This document shows, one piece after another, positions 12,162 through 24,372 of a DNA stretch of 64,000 bases (the stretch's first letter is position 1; every line of letters starts with the position of its first letter). The translations under genes were made by a program, and so were the position numbers. The notes under the pieces are model-generated. The model saw only the letters and a list, made by a program, of their open reading frames with translations, searched no databases and had not been told where the DNA came from. Location of the stretch: assembly GCA_964017185.1 (NCBI GenBank), contig OZ024869.1, positions 64,308,931 to 64,372,930 of the forward strand, given 5' to 3'. The DNA is from Rugalucina vietnamica (Eukaryota > Mollusca > Bivalvia > Lucinida > Lucinidae).

Positions 12162-12540
12162 ATTACTGCAGCTGGTGTTGTGCCGTGTGGCGGCCCTAAA
12201 AAGTCTCCCCGTACATCATACATAGTGCAGATTAAATTTTTATTTGGGTCCTTTGAGATCAGTAAAGATATTCAGAGTGTTCAAAACACTCACGTTTAGA
12301 AACATACTTCTAAGCAATGTTTAAATTATTTGACCCCGTTTAGGAATTTTCTTTGATTTAGACTCGTGTAAATTTTCGAAATTACAGTACAATAGTCTGG
12401 CTTTCGTCGCCGGTTTAAACAGGGCTACTGATGAGGGTTCATTACCCGAAATTGCGAAATAGAGTCCATACTATCTCCCTTTGAACGTTTTTACTGCTTC
12501 CAAAGGATCAAACATTTATATTTTATTTTCTGGTAGGATA
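12162..12540 (+). repeat. 380-bp repeat family, single copy
   Basis: One complete monomer, from GCAGCTGGTGTTGTGCCGTG to TTCCAAAGGATCAAACATTT. It interrupts the ~150-bp tandem series, so it arrived later. Confidence 0.8.
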
Positions 12541-12770
12541 TCATTTGAAAAGATGGATGGATTCTGTCCAAAGTTACACAGAAACATTGTTGGCAGGAGA
12601 AACAATACTGGTAAGATTTGGGTGACTTTGACCTTATTTCAAGGTCACCAGCCCATGAAAAAGGTGGAAATAAACTTTTCTGATGCGATATCTTCTGAAC
12701 AAATGGATGGATTCTCACCAAACCTTCAGAGAAACATTGTTGTGAGGAGACCTACAGTTGAATAGTGGGT
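12535..12770. repeat. Degenerate ~150-bp tandem repeats (right block)
   Basis: Two further units resembling 11880-12160, including CTTCTGAACAAATGGATGGA and GAAACATTGTTG. Chance frames of 76-94 residues across it (both strands) reflect the repeat, not genes. Confidence 0.65.
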
Positions 12771-13097
12771 GGGTGGGTCGGTGTGTATGTTTCTCAGTTC
12801 AACTTCAATAAATTAAAGTACTGAGTAGAAAAATATGTATAATTAAGTGAGTCGACGACGAGCTTTCGCTACTTATTTTTTTCTACGAGGTCTTTAACTA
12901 ACTTGTAGTATATCAGACCATAAGGTTTACAAATCCGTACTTTAACTTCTACCGTACGGTTTTCATTACTCCTTCTTCCTGCGTATTTATATGTAGGCCC
13001 ACCTCATTTGATACTCACTTGTATGAATCTATTGTTACACTACTTAGATAATAGTTCGTTTCACTTTCTGATTTGAAAGCTAAACAATCGTATAGTG

Positions 13098-13302
13098 GGG
13101 ACCGTGATGGAATAGTGGCAGAGCATCGGATCGAATCGAGAGGTCCTGGGTTCGATTCCCACCGACGGCTTCGTGTTGTGTCCTTGAGCAAGACACATTA
13201 ACTCCCCAGAGTACTGGTTAAACCCAGGAAGTGGTGGTTCCATGCCGACATGACTGAAAAATTGCTGACTGGGATGTGAAACCTCACTTCAAACAAACGA
13301 AA
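13098..13302 (+). mobile_element. tRNA-derived SINE
   Basis: An A-box-like AGTGGCAGAGCATCGG is followed by a B box GGTTCGATTCC at 13149-13159. Next come a GTGTCCTTGAGCAAGACACA central segment, of a type common in vertebrate and invertebrate SINEs, and a tail GCTGACTGGGATGTGAAACC..CAAACAAACG. Related tails occur near 26385 and 37240. About 205 bp, no target duplication resolved. Confidence 0.8.
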
Positions 13303-14200
13303 TTCGTATAATGAGCCCAACAGGATTGGTTTCTAAGACAGTTATTCTTCGAACAGTCTATGATCAATTTACGTAAGATAATTAAAGACATACAGCCCAT
13401 GTGGCATTTCAGTCATTTCATTTAAGAGCTTGCCAAATTTAGAGCGGTAATGAATTGAAATTAACAAGCTTGTATAATCTGTCTGGATATTTGCCTAAAA
13501 TTGTGTCGGGGAATGTTACATCTAAATAAAAAACGATAAGCTATGTATATGTTAAACGTTGTAACGCAGATTTATATGTTTCCGCAGAACATTCTATTTC
13601 ATTTGGGTTTAAGCATTTTGTTAAAGGTCCATGCTTCTTCCTGAAAATTCTACTTCGTTACCCACGCAAGTTCAAATCAGATTGTATAAACGTGATTCAA
13701 AGTAAAATCTTCGAGAAGTGAAACACGTTATCTTGTCTGTCTGGAGTTTACTAATTTTCATTAATAATTCTGGATTTGATTTTCGTATTCACATCAATTT
13801 GGTTTGGGGTTTCATCATTCCATATCTTGTTGCCATTTGGTAAAGTTTGCTTGATAAGGTTCAGAATTGTGTCAGCATGTCACCCCCTTATGAATATCAG
13901 TGGTTTGTTTGTTTGTTTGAACCGCTCGGCAAAATAACACCAATATATTTTGTTAGAGGTTTGCAAAATAATAAACTCAATGTCTTTTTCAAAGATTGAT
14001 GTACGTCTGATTCATTCATTTTCCTGTCTTAAGATAACGCATATTCACCCTATTTTCTCATATTAAAACTAGAACGATTTTCTTGAAATTTAATCATTGA
14101 GTTTTTCGTGTTGAAACCAGAACGCGCAAACAGCGAATACATGTTATATAAAGCGCAGACCACGATGTACATGACGTATGAATATACAAATACAAGCAGT
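13303..14200. other. No gene or repeat recognised
   Basis: AT-rich single-copy-looking sequence with short chance frames only. GTTTGTTTGTTTG occurs at 13905-13918. Confidence 0.5.
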
Positions 14201-14345
14201 AAATACGTGATGTAAGTGCCCTCCTGAGCTTCGTCACAGTGTCACTCAAAGTTATTACAAAGATAGTCACCTTTCTTTTCGTAGTGTCAGAACCATTTCG
14301 GAGTAGTCTAGTCACATATCTACCGTTGTAAATATAAACACATTT
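14200..14345 (+). repeat. Short duplicated block D (pair with 15445-15560)
   Basis: The strings CACAGTGTCACTCAAAGTTATTACAAAGATAG and CCTTTCTT here correspond to GCAGTGTGAGTCAAAGTTATTAAAAAGATAG at about 15472-15500. The match is diverged and short. Confidence 0.45.
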
Positions 14346-14360
14346 GACCAATAAGATAAG

Positions 14361-14510
14361 ACATGTTATTTTCGGCTCGTCGAGACGAGCCGAATATACG
14401 ATAGGATTTTGGCTGGGAACCTACAAAAAATACCGAACACTCCGCATGACTACACAGGTTGGTTTTCGATCTACACTAATTAGTCATCCGGTAAGCCGAA
14501 AACATGTGAT
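14361..14510. repeat. Small inverted-repeat element with a 24-bp palindrome at one end
   Basis: TTCGGCTCGTC-GA-GACGAGCCGAA at 14371-14394 is a perfect 11-bp-arm palindrome. ACATGTTATTTTCGGCT at the left is echoed, inverted, by AAGCCGAAAACATGT at 14493-14507, suggesting a ~150-bp element. Confidence 0.4.
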
Positions 14511-15066
14511 GTTTTAAACGTTAGCAGTGATTGGTTTAATGAAATCCAGCCAATCATCATTTTTCTTTTAAGCAAAGTTCGGATGTAGACCATTTTGCGT
14601 ATGCTGATATCGGGGCCGTAAGGGTCGACTAATTGCCGAACAGGAAATCCAGGAAGCAGGTCATCTCTGCCTTTTTACTTTTCGGTCTTACCAAGTCCAC
14701 CAGGCCTTTTTTTCTATTTTAATTCAATTTTATGTCACTTTTAAGATAATTTCAGCTCATATAAGTGGGTGGTATGAAAACGGGAGGTCCACAAGAAAAA
14801 CCATCTGGCAAACCGCAAGCAGAAGGTCTCGCACCGTGATCAAAGGGACCCCACTTTCACTGACACAATTCACACCAAGTAAACCATGTACACGACTTCC
14901 ATACATTGGACCGTGTCTGTTCGCCTCCGAAACACCTCTAATTCATTGCAAGCAGTACTGTGGCTTATGCCTACTTAATGGTCGGAAATCAACATATTTT
15001 TTATCCCACTTGTCCATCATGTTTATGCACACAGAGCCGTTTCTAGCCTATAAAAGTGTAACGGAA

Positions 15067-15640
<574 letters not shown>

Positions 15641-17197
15641 TTCCAATCGGACATTAAGTTCAACATTGTTTATGAATAAAATCTTTGAACGCCAGAAAAG
15701 TTTCTTTATTACCCACGGATTTTCGAGAGATTATCGAAAAATGTACACAGTTGGAGAGTCAGAAACGATTCAGCTTAGTATACATGTTCCCTTTTGTTAC
15801 AGTGTCAGTCTGTCGAAACAGATGCAATATATTTACATTTGAATTTATTCTTTACTTGAATTTCACGATGACCAGGCTTTCTGTCCTTGTTTGCTTGAAT
15901 GCTGGTAATTTATCTCAATAAGCAATGATAGTGGTTAGATTATATGTCTGTGCATTATAAGATCGTATCTAAGTGTCTAACATATCAAGATAACATATAA
16001 TAAGGCTTGAATTTCAAGATTTTCTGATATTTTCACTTTTGGCTCTGCAGCACCGATGCTCGGCCGATGCTTTATTTCTATGAGATAAAAACGGTCTCGA
16101 ACAAATATTTTTGAAAATCCAGTGGGCAGTATAGATGTAATCACTTTAAGCACTTTCCACGGGTTTTCTGTCCAATGTGGTTAAGTATTCTCAACCCATC
16201 CTTAGATAAATCAAGTGTGAAGCAAGATAAATTATTTACGATCCGCTAAGTCTTCGAACGAATAAAATTAGGGAAGAAAAATCAATAGGTGGACTTATTT
16301 TACCCCAAATCGTTTGAACTCACACATCATGCTACTCATGTGAGTTAGATCCCCCATTCTTTGTAATCGGAATGGGATTGAAAATTTAGAATTGATCAAA
16401 TTGCCAACTGGCTTTTAAGAGGTATTTTAAGAGGTATTAAGAGCATGAACCACTTTATTTAGTTATTTAGAATATTTAGTTATCAGGCTTGAAAATGAAC
16501 GAGACTGTTCAGATGGTGATTCTCCAGTCAGTAAGCATATCAGTTAACCAACTCTCTATTCAAAGTGTATAACACGTGCGTACATTTTGACCTTTAAAAT
16601 CATTCATAATCGTGAGGAAAAACTTGATTAGAAAGAAATACTCAGCATTGCTCTCATTATAAAGTGCAGGTCAGAAGCATGTGTCCTCTGTCTTTCTTTC
16701 CACTAACACTATTTTATCTTTTTGCGATATGACAGTTATTACCTAATCCAATCTACAGACTAATTCCAAATCAACAATATGCCCATCTTAACATCATTCT
16801 GTCCAAATAAAAGCCGAAGTATTTTAGTATTAGTTTTTGAATAGTATACACTTAATGGGCGATTAGTGGTGTTGACGTTTTTCAGCACTTCTGGTTTGGC
16901 ATTCAACGTACGCATTGTCCTCGATGGAATACCAATTTGTATAATGCGACACCATTTCCGTTATATAATAACTTTATATGATATCGGAGAAAAACAATAC
17001 TGATCGATCTTAATAATGAGGGCTTAATTGTGCAGCGAATCCGCATTTTGCAGATTAATTCGATTTATATATATTGATGCATACTGAATATCAGAAAAGT
17101 GGCAGTCAATCAAACAATAAAATTTTTTTTTTTCCACTTTTGACTCAGTCGAAATTATCAATTATTATAGAAACGTTGTAAAGTTAACAATATATAC

Positions 17198-18035
17198 ACA
17201 GTGGTGGCCATAAATGAGTTCCCACAGTGAAAAAATGCAAGTTTTTAAGTCATTTTTTGGGGGTTTAAATATTAATTATAATTGTATTTTAAAACTTATA
17301 TCTTCTCTCCTTACATACCATTGTAAAGCAAAATTACGTCGGAATAAATTCTTGTTGACCATAACTTTGGTTTTAAATTCATTGCTGGTTGCTAGGCAAT
17401 TTAAGAACATGACTGAAAAATGGATACCTGTTCGGCTTAAATGGTTGCCATGGTAACATACATGTTAACACCTGGTTGATTTACTACTGAAAGTTAAGAT
17501 TACATATCAAACTGTATATATATTTGAACTTGATGGTACCAGGCAAACAGAAACTGCAGCCTTTTAAACTTTAAGGTTGGTTTTTGACAAGAAAAAATCA
17601 CAAAATTAACATGGGAGTCAATGGGAGTGTCAATGCTCTCAGAATTTCTGCGGCAATTAAACTTGTGCCATTTTAAACTTCGTTATTTTAAAACCTCCAA
17701 GTGACTTTTACATAAGAGCCTAATATCTTATCCTTCATCTCACAAAATATTAGGTGATAATGTTCCCCACTGTTACCATAGCAACCACAAACAGCAGACT
17801 GATGCTCCATTTTGGGTTGTGTTCTAAAATTGCTTAGCAACCAATTCCCTGTTCATCATAAATGAGACAAATATTTTAACTTTGCTTGGAAATATCTCCC
17901 TTAAATGTTGGTATGTAATATGATTATTTTAAAAAAATATGCATTAATTGATATAGTTTTGAAGACAAAAAAAAAAAGACTAAAAATCCTGCATTTTTCC
18001 ACTATGGGAACTCATTTATGGCCACTGAGTGTATG
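17198..18035. mobile_element. Mariner-type MITE with ~38-bp terminal inverted repeats (~0.84 kb)
   Basis: The left end TACACAGTGGTGGCCATAAA, continuing TGAGTTCCCACAGTG, pairs with the right end CACTATGGGAACTCATTTAT then GGCCACTGAGTGTA. CAGTGGCCATAAATG is a typical Tc1/mariner-style terminus with TA flanks. No transposase signature was found inside; an 80-residue and a 131-residue frame look like chance. Confidence 0.8.
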
Positions 18036-18039
18036 CTTT

Positions 18040-18165
18040 ACAAAGGTTTATAAAGGATCAGGACCGAAAAATGCGAAATATGGCCCATACTGCCTCCCTT
18101 TGAACATATTCACTGATTCCAATCGATCAAACTTTATATTTCAATTAGTATGCCCGTATAACCAT
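18040..18165 (+). repeat. 380-bp repeat family, fragment
   Basis: GCGAAATATGGCCCATACTG, CCTCCCTTTGAACAT and TTCACTGATTCCAATCGATC correspond to the end of the monomer seen at 12440-12540. Confidence 0.65.
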
Positions 18166-18630
18166 TATTCGTGCATCATTTCTGTAAGCTACATGGCTGT
18201 AAGTATGCGCCAAACCAATATCATAGACGAATCATATGATTTCTTTGATTTGAATATTAACATTTTTATAGCTTCAACCCTTCAATGTATTATTCTATAG
18301 CTATAACTGTAATGGAAAAGTTCCATGTAGATATCCATCCGAGAAAAAAAGAAGTCCGGTTTTAAAAGATTGTTTATTCGTCAATATGATTATTTTAGGA
18401 TGTAAAGCTGTAGACATACAAAAAGTAAATAGATTGTTTTTTCAACTGGGACACTTAAAAGTTTGAAAGTTACTAACGTTTCAAATTAAAAAGACTGCTT
18501 AGAGGCCATGGGTAGTGATTCGGTCGGCGGTCATCAGTCTGCGGTCTTTGCAAGCCTTAGGCATATTCGTCCCCAATTATTTCGATACAAATTGTTATTT
18601 CGGTTTCTATTCTATAAACGATATGCTTAA

Positions 18631-19265
18631 AGCCAGATGTACGTAATTGACCTCACGGTAGAATTTTTTTATTTTTTGCATGCGAGTGTATTTTGATGTC
18701 CTACATACGAAAATGAAAAGAAATCGATACCGTTCCGAGCTTGTTTTCGAGATATCGGCCTTCAAAATCGTCAAATTTGAGAGCGAAAATACATTGACGT
18801 CAACGTAAAATGCGATTTTAGACCCCATTTTTGTTAATTTTCTTGATATATTTAAAAAAATCCACGGTAGGATTTTTTAAAAAACTGATATGTATTAGAG
18901 AAATTCCTGAACTACATATAGATAACGAGAAAGTCCTTAGTTACCGGATTCGACGTCGATTTTGCGCCAACATTTCCGACACTGTTTAGTAATCAATATT
19001 GCTAACTATCGCGGAAATGTTGTTTTCTTCGGGATAACATGTCCACAATCTATATTTTGAGCAAAAATAATAAATAATATCAAACTTTTTACATTTTGAA
19101 GTCCTCTTCATAATTGTATGGATATAGTTTCGTATTCCGAACGTAAACTGACGCTAGAAATGACGTTTCGAGCGAAAACTGACGTTACGAATGCGGCGTA
19201 AAAATGACGTTTCGACCCTTAGATACGCACGTTCCTTTGAGCGCCTTCAATTAGGTACATCTGTC
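18631..19265. mobile_element. MITE with TTAA target duplication (~635 bp)
   Basis: AGCCAGATGTACGTAATTGA at the left and the inverse of AGACAGATGTACCTAATTGA at the right are flanked by TTAA at 18627-18630 and 19266-19269. TTAA duplications are typical of piggyBac and Kolobok groups. Inside, near 19150-19215, a TGACGTTTCGA-type motif is repeated. No transposase. Confidence 0.7.
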
Positions 19266-19273
19266 TTTAAGAC

Positions 19274-19620
19274 ATGATTTCTATCATTGATTATGCCTGT
19301 AGTGCCTGTCTGTTCTTCATAATAATAATAGTTCATCGCGGTTTGTATTTAGCGCTACACTGCCGTGGTCACTTCAATAGTTTTTTTTATGATAACCTCG
19401 AAGGTACGAATGAAGCCGAGATAGCCTGATTCTCTATTCTCTTCTAATCAAGGGCGGGAAAATGATTCGGTATCAATTAAGCATGGCACTGGTTCCTATT
19501 CCGAATATATTTACATATAAACCTGATAACGGGAAACCAGCCGATAATGGCAACTATTTTTAGATTATTATTTATAGACCATAAATATTAATGATAACAT
19601 GAGTAATGCCGTTATCAGTC
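19274..19620. other. No gene or repeat recognised
   Basis: AT-rich sequence up to the tRNA-like pseudogene. Confidence 0.45.
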
Positions 19621-19623
19621 TGT

Positions 19624-19700
19624 CGGCCCCATTAGCTCAGTGTGTTAAGCATCGATCTTCTAATCAGACTCTTACAGGTTCGAATCTCGCCGAGTATCCG

Positions 19701-19731
<31 letters not shown>
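19624..19731 (+). pseudogene. tRNA-Arg(TCT)-like pseudogene followed by 30 T
   Basis: GGCCCCATTAGCTCAGTGTG resembles the 5' half of an arginine tRNA, with loop CTTCTAA (anticodon TCT) and B box GGTTCGAATCT at 19678-19688. The anticodon stem pairs at only two of five positions and the 3' acceptor strand does not pair with the 5' GGCCCCA. It is therefore a pseudogene or a SINE head. Thirty consecutive T follow at 19702-19731. Confidence 0.7.
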
Positions 19732-19733
<2 letters not shown>

Positions 19734-19881
19734 CATAATAAGCCTCTTTTCTTTCTTCATTCGTTTTTATTCTTCCTTTTTTTATGGAGTCTATTTAGCA
19801 GTACGCTGAAAAAAGTTGTTCAGTACTGGCGATAACTGGTAGACTGGTAGACCCAGACAGATGAATGTTGCATTATCAAAT

Positions 19882-20055
19882 GAGCCGCGTCACAAGAAAA
19901 CCGGATTTTTGCCTATGCGAAAACAAAGGCGCAGATCAGCTTCGCAGTAACTGCGAAGCTGATCAGCGCCTTTGTTTTCGCTACACGGATAGTACACTTT
20001 CTCTTCTTATTAAATCCGAAATTTCAAGCTTCTATGCTGCTTCGGGGACTGGTCA
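19882..20055. mobile_element. Hairpin MITE family M, copy 2 (right part lost)
   Basis: Starts GAGCCGCGTCACAAGAAAAC and has the 65-bp palindrome at 19917-19981 with almost perfect arms. The right third is replaced after about 20055 by the SINE body. Confidence 0.8.
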
Positions 20056-20290
20056 TGTTGGGATATTGCCTCCATTTTACAGGACTTTTACCCAAAATGA
20101 GGATGTCATCACATCCAACAAGTGCTTGAAATATAACTATCCAACTAAGACACAAAAGGCTTATACGTATGGATGGTTTGACTTGAAATGTTTCCTCGGC
20201 AGGCTCAGACACGGTTAACCAGTAATCAGTCAGCAGTGTATTTAGCTTTACCTGAAGGCACAAGTAGCCTATATCTATTTCTTTAGGCCC
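20056..20290 (-). mobile_element. SINE body, minus orientation
   Basis: Its reverse complement matches 36975-37235: GGCTACTTGTGCCTTCAGG, CTGATTACTGGTTAACC, TTTCAAGTCAAACCATCCAT and TAGTTATATTTCAAGCA. No tRNA-like head is present in this copy, and it abuts the truncated hairpin MITE. Confidence 0.7.
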
Positions 20291-21150
20291 CAATGGGAGG
20301 GGGGCCCATAGTCTCTATGGTGAAAATTACAGTCACAAATGATTAGCGTGTGTCTAAGGTGTGTACAGGTCGTATAATAATCTCAGCATGCTGAAAATTT
20401 TGGATTGCATGTACTTTTGTACAGATATGTTAAGCGCACAATACAGTATAGGCGCGTATCAAACGTTTAATGTAACGCGTGTTGAACTTATTCGTATAAG
20501 ACACATACCCGAGACACGTCGAGCTTTAAGCATGCTGCATGCTTAAAATACTTTAACGTACACCAAGCGTACAGAACGCACATGTACGAGGTTTGTGGAC
20601 ACCTTGGCTAGCAGGAAAAGTAAAGTGCTGTTGTTTAAGTTTTTTTGTTTTTGTATAAATATAAGCAGCAATATCTTATGAGCATATTTGAGGAATTTGT
20701 TTCAATATGAAGTATCAACACGTTAAATATGACATATTTTCTACTTAAGCGTACGTAGGGCCACACGGGACAGGTGCCAAAACGTCAACAAAATGTGACG
20801 ATTTTCATATTGTGTTTTTTCCCTGTCAAACGGCACTTAAATATGTTATAACATTAAAACATTTTGTCCTAAAACCAAATAACACTGACTGTTTTTGTCA
20901 GATTTCAATAAACTTTCTTGTATATTTGCTTATAAAATACTTTTGCAAAAGCAGATATATTCATTTTTCTGTTGAAAATATAAATGGTGTACACGAACTT
21001 TTCTGACAAACCACGTATGTATGTCTATGGAAATACATTGGTTGAATTTGCGGCATATTTTTCCACACGCTCGGTGCGCGCTTTGTCTTATACGTTATTG
21101 ACTGCGATAGAAAATTGAAGCTATTGATATGACACTTGTGTCATATCTTT
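20291..21150. other. No gene or repeat recognised
   Basis: AT-rich with short chance frames. CTTTAAGCATGCTGCATGCTTAAA at about 20523-20547 is a small palindrome. Confidence 0.45.
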
Positions 21151-21724
21151 TCTTGTTATATATGTAGACATCCCTGCATTGCATCCAAAACATCATTTAA
21201 AAAGTACTGTCAGTAGAAAATTAAATAAAAAGAATAACAATAGTATATTTTATTTTTTTAAAAAACCTTTTTGATTTTTTTTTGTAGAAATGAACACGCA
21301 AAATTGCAGTTAAGCCTAGACAACTTTATTGTATGGAAAGCTCGATGCCCAATTACATCTTTATCTAAAGTCATTCCTTTTGTTTTTCATGTTATGCGTG
21401 ATGGTCCTTTTTATGATAAGAACGCAGATGATCACGTTGAACTATTTAATCATGTGTGACTTTTGACAAGCGAAAGTAGTTTGAAAACTTTGACCAGTTA
21501 GGGGACATATTTTGATACAGTATATAGAGATCCTATAAATTTATAGATTCTATCAATTTATAAAAATGTTCAATGAATTTATAGTCAACAGGAATTAATC
21601 TGTCTGCGAAGCTTGACTGAATAAAAACCGCATCCTGAAAACTTGGCCACCTCTGTGTCGAGGGTCTACGCCACGCACATGTACTTTTGCTTTTCGTTTT
21701 TGCATGGAATGTATTTCGCTTATA

Positions 21725-22686
21725 CGTGGGGTGATCGGAAAGTACGTATAAAAATGTTGTCATTTCTTTATCTTTTGTTACTTCGAGATGAAATTTCATC
21801 AAATAATGCAGAAATACGTATGCAATTAATCCATTGCAATAACGCATGCATAAAACGCACACGTGCGTTGCAGCTGTCGTTATGGAAACACCGCCTATCG
21901 TTATGCGGCGCAACGTAACGTCGAAATTTTATTCTTATTTCAAAATACTTCTTAGTTCAAAGTATTGTAACACCCGTTTTGATTGCGTATGCCCACATTT
22001 TATTTAATACTCATTAACTGCATTGTACACGGCTTATATTTGTAAAGTTACGAGGTTGTTTATCGAATGGATTTATCTGTAGAGTCTTGCAAATACCGAC
22101 TGTGTCAAATAGACAAAAATGTTAAGATTATCGAAAATGATGCATTTTCGGGAAGTCATTATTTTAAAAGTATATATTTACTGCAAGCTCGAAACATATC
22201 TATTCTTGACATTGTCTCTACTAGTTATAGTTTATGCCAGTCTTTTATCATTTCGTTAAACATCGGCCAAAAAACAAGGTATTGAATTTAAGTTTACAAA
22301 ATGAAATCGACGTTCTTGCATATTTTACGTTAACCGGTTGCATTTAATTTCACCGTATTAGTAGATAAAGCATCAGAATGCCATATATTTTCGAAAAATG
22401 GTCAATTAATGTTAGAAAATTAGTTTCCATTAAAAAATGTCGACCAACTTTCCCAACCCCATCAAATACACTAACAAAGTCAACCCAGGGGTACAGGTGC
22501 GCCGGGTCACGTGAAGTGACGTCATTACCGCGGCCTCGTGCATGAACGTCTGATGTCATTGTTTTAAAATGAGAATGGCATTTAATTACAAAAGGACCAA
22601 TGTTTATTCATACTAAATTTCATATCAATCGGTTGACGCAAACTCATTTTACAGCATTTTTATACGTACTTTCCGATCACCCCTCG
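21725..22686. mobile_element. Mariner-type MITE, 32-bp terminal inverted repeats, TA target (962 bp)
   Basis: CGTGGGGTGATCGGAAAGTA, continuing CGTATAAAAATG, at the left is mirrored at the right with one mismatch and flanked by TA at 21723-21724 and 22687-22688. Ends beginning CGAGGGGTGATC are typical of mariner elements. There is no transposase in the interior. Confidence 0.85.
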
Positions 22687-23523
22687 TAAAGTTACATAGA
22701 AGACATTTCAAAATATGAAGGAAATGCCTGATACGAAAGTAAATCTAGAATGAAAACAAAAAAGAAAACTCCGGCAAAACATTATCAAATGAATTCATGA
22801 AAATACATATAAGAATTGGCTTCATGTACAAGCTAGTATGTAAAAGGTTGACACAGCCTTTATGCAACATCTGCAGTAATATAAAGAAGTTAGTCTAACC
22901 TGTTTATTCAAGACTCTGAAGATAAATAATCCAGCTCTGGAAGTCAATATAGAAAAGTAAGAATAGAGGGACCAGGATTCGATGCAATTTTAAAAAATTA
23001 AAGTCCCAACATAGACAGCGGGTGGGAAAGAAAATACATAACACACAACAAAACATTTTTCCGACAACACAGTCGAAGAGCAAAATGACTAGCTCTTTAC
23101 CAACAAGGTAGTCATCCGGCTACAGGAACGAAAGGCATCAAGCACGACAGAGAGGCACGCACAGTAAACAGTAGTATAATGAAGATAAGCCACTTTTCCT
23201 GGGACACCGATTATCGTTTTTACTAGGGACAAGTATGATGGAGATATACCACTTTACCTGGGACACAACATCGTTTTTACTGGGTACAACGCCGAATACT
23301 ATTTTTCCTGGGGACATCCTCGAATTCATAAAGAAAGAAAATTAAACAAAAACAAAAATAGTGTTCAACTGGCGAACACATGTAACAAAAACTTTTGATA
23401 AATAAGTTAAAATCCCAACCAAATACACCAGAAATACAGCGATTGTCATTATCATTAATAAAACCATTTTTACAACGACAGCGAAATAACCATTTCTATC
23501 AGTACAGCGAAAATGCATGAGCG

Positions 23524-23527
<4 letters not shown>

Positions 23528-23576
<49 letters not shown>
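23528..23576. repeat. Poly-A tract (about 48 A)
   Basis: Uninterrupted run of A, inside the 2.36-kb insertion. No retroposon body could be assigned to it. Confidence 0.95.
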
Positions 23577-23580
<4 letters not shown>

Positions 23581-24372
23581 AAGAATAAAAAAAAAGTAAA
23601 CCAAGGAAACATTCTTGGTGAAATACATGATGCACTGCTTTCAATGCAGCTTCTGTAACAAACTACACAAAGCAAAAACGAAAAGCAAAATTACGTGGTG
23701 TACACCCTAGACACAAATGTGTACACGGATTCGGATTGCGTTTTTCATTCGTTCAAGTTTCGCAGATAGATTACCTGTTGAACTTACAAATTTATAGATC
23801 ATCTTTTGTATATACACACTATAAATTTATAGAAAGTGTGTAAATCAAAATGTTTCCCCAGCCTGTTAAAACATGGTTAATGTCCTGATCATTGTTTGCA
23901 AAATTAAGGCGTCTCCAAATGATGGCCTCATATAAAACTACACTGATTTGTAGTCATTAGCTACTTGCAACATCGTAAATTTTAAACAGATTTGTTTTAG
24001 ATATGTTCATTAAAATATCAAAAATCCATTCGTATTGTCACAAAAGCCTCCGACCAAAAGCAACACAAACCAAGCTGTACCGACCACAGATGATAGCCAA
24101 AGACGTGAAACTTTGCTGCATATGTATGTACTGTAATTGCATGTAAAGTGCCAGTCCTACCGCGCTTAAGATCGCTATACGATTGCCTAAATATTATTTT
24201 AGGGGTCATTTCTTTGGCCCCGATATGCAAATTAAGAAAGCCTAAGCACGCTGGAAAACATTTTGCTTAATTTGCATGCGCGGTCATATCACAAAACTAA
24301 TGATTACACAATCGTGCGATTCCTTACGATTTAGTGGGGCCGGTACTTTAAGCTTCGAATCGCGGTTCCTAA

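Larger units (their letters stand above)
15690..18300. repeat. Segmental duplication B, second copy
   Basis: Corresponds to 4860-9900 in order and orientation, without the fold-back element and the 380-bp-repeat/MITE insertion. It carries its own insertion, 17198-18035, next to a 380-bp-repeat fragment at 18040-18165. No gene is visible; frames of 78-131 residues are not conserved between the two copies. Confidence 0.7.
21501..23859. mobile_element. 2.36-kb insertion with short inverted ends
   Basis: GGGGACATATTTTGATAC at the left and the inverse of GGGGAAACATTTTGATTTAC at the right, each followed inward by CTATAAATTTATAG, bracket a segment missing from the paralogous locus near 11035. It contains a nested mariner-type MITE and a 48-A run. 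No transposase is recognised; frames of up to 126 residues look like chance. Confidence 0.5.

Noticed and set aside
19624-19700. Functional tRNA-Arg gene
   Set aside because: The anticodon stem and acceptor stem do not pair; it is a pseudogene or SINE head.
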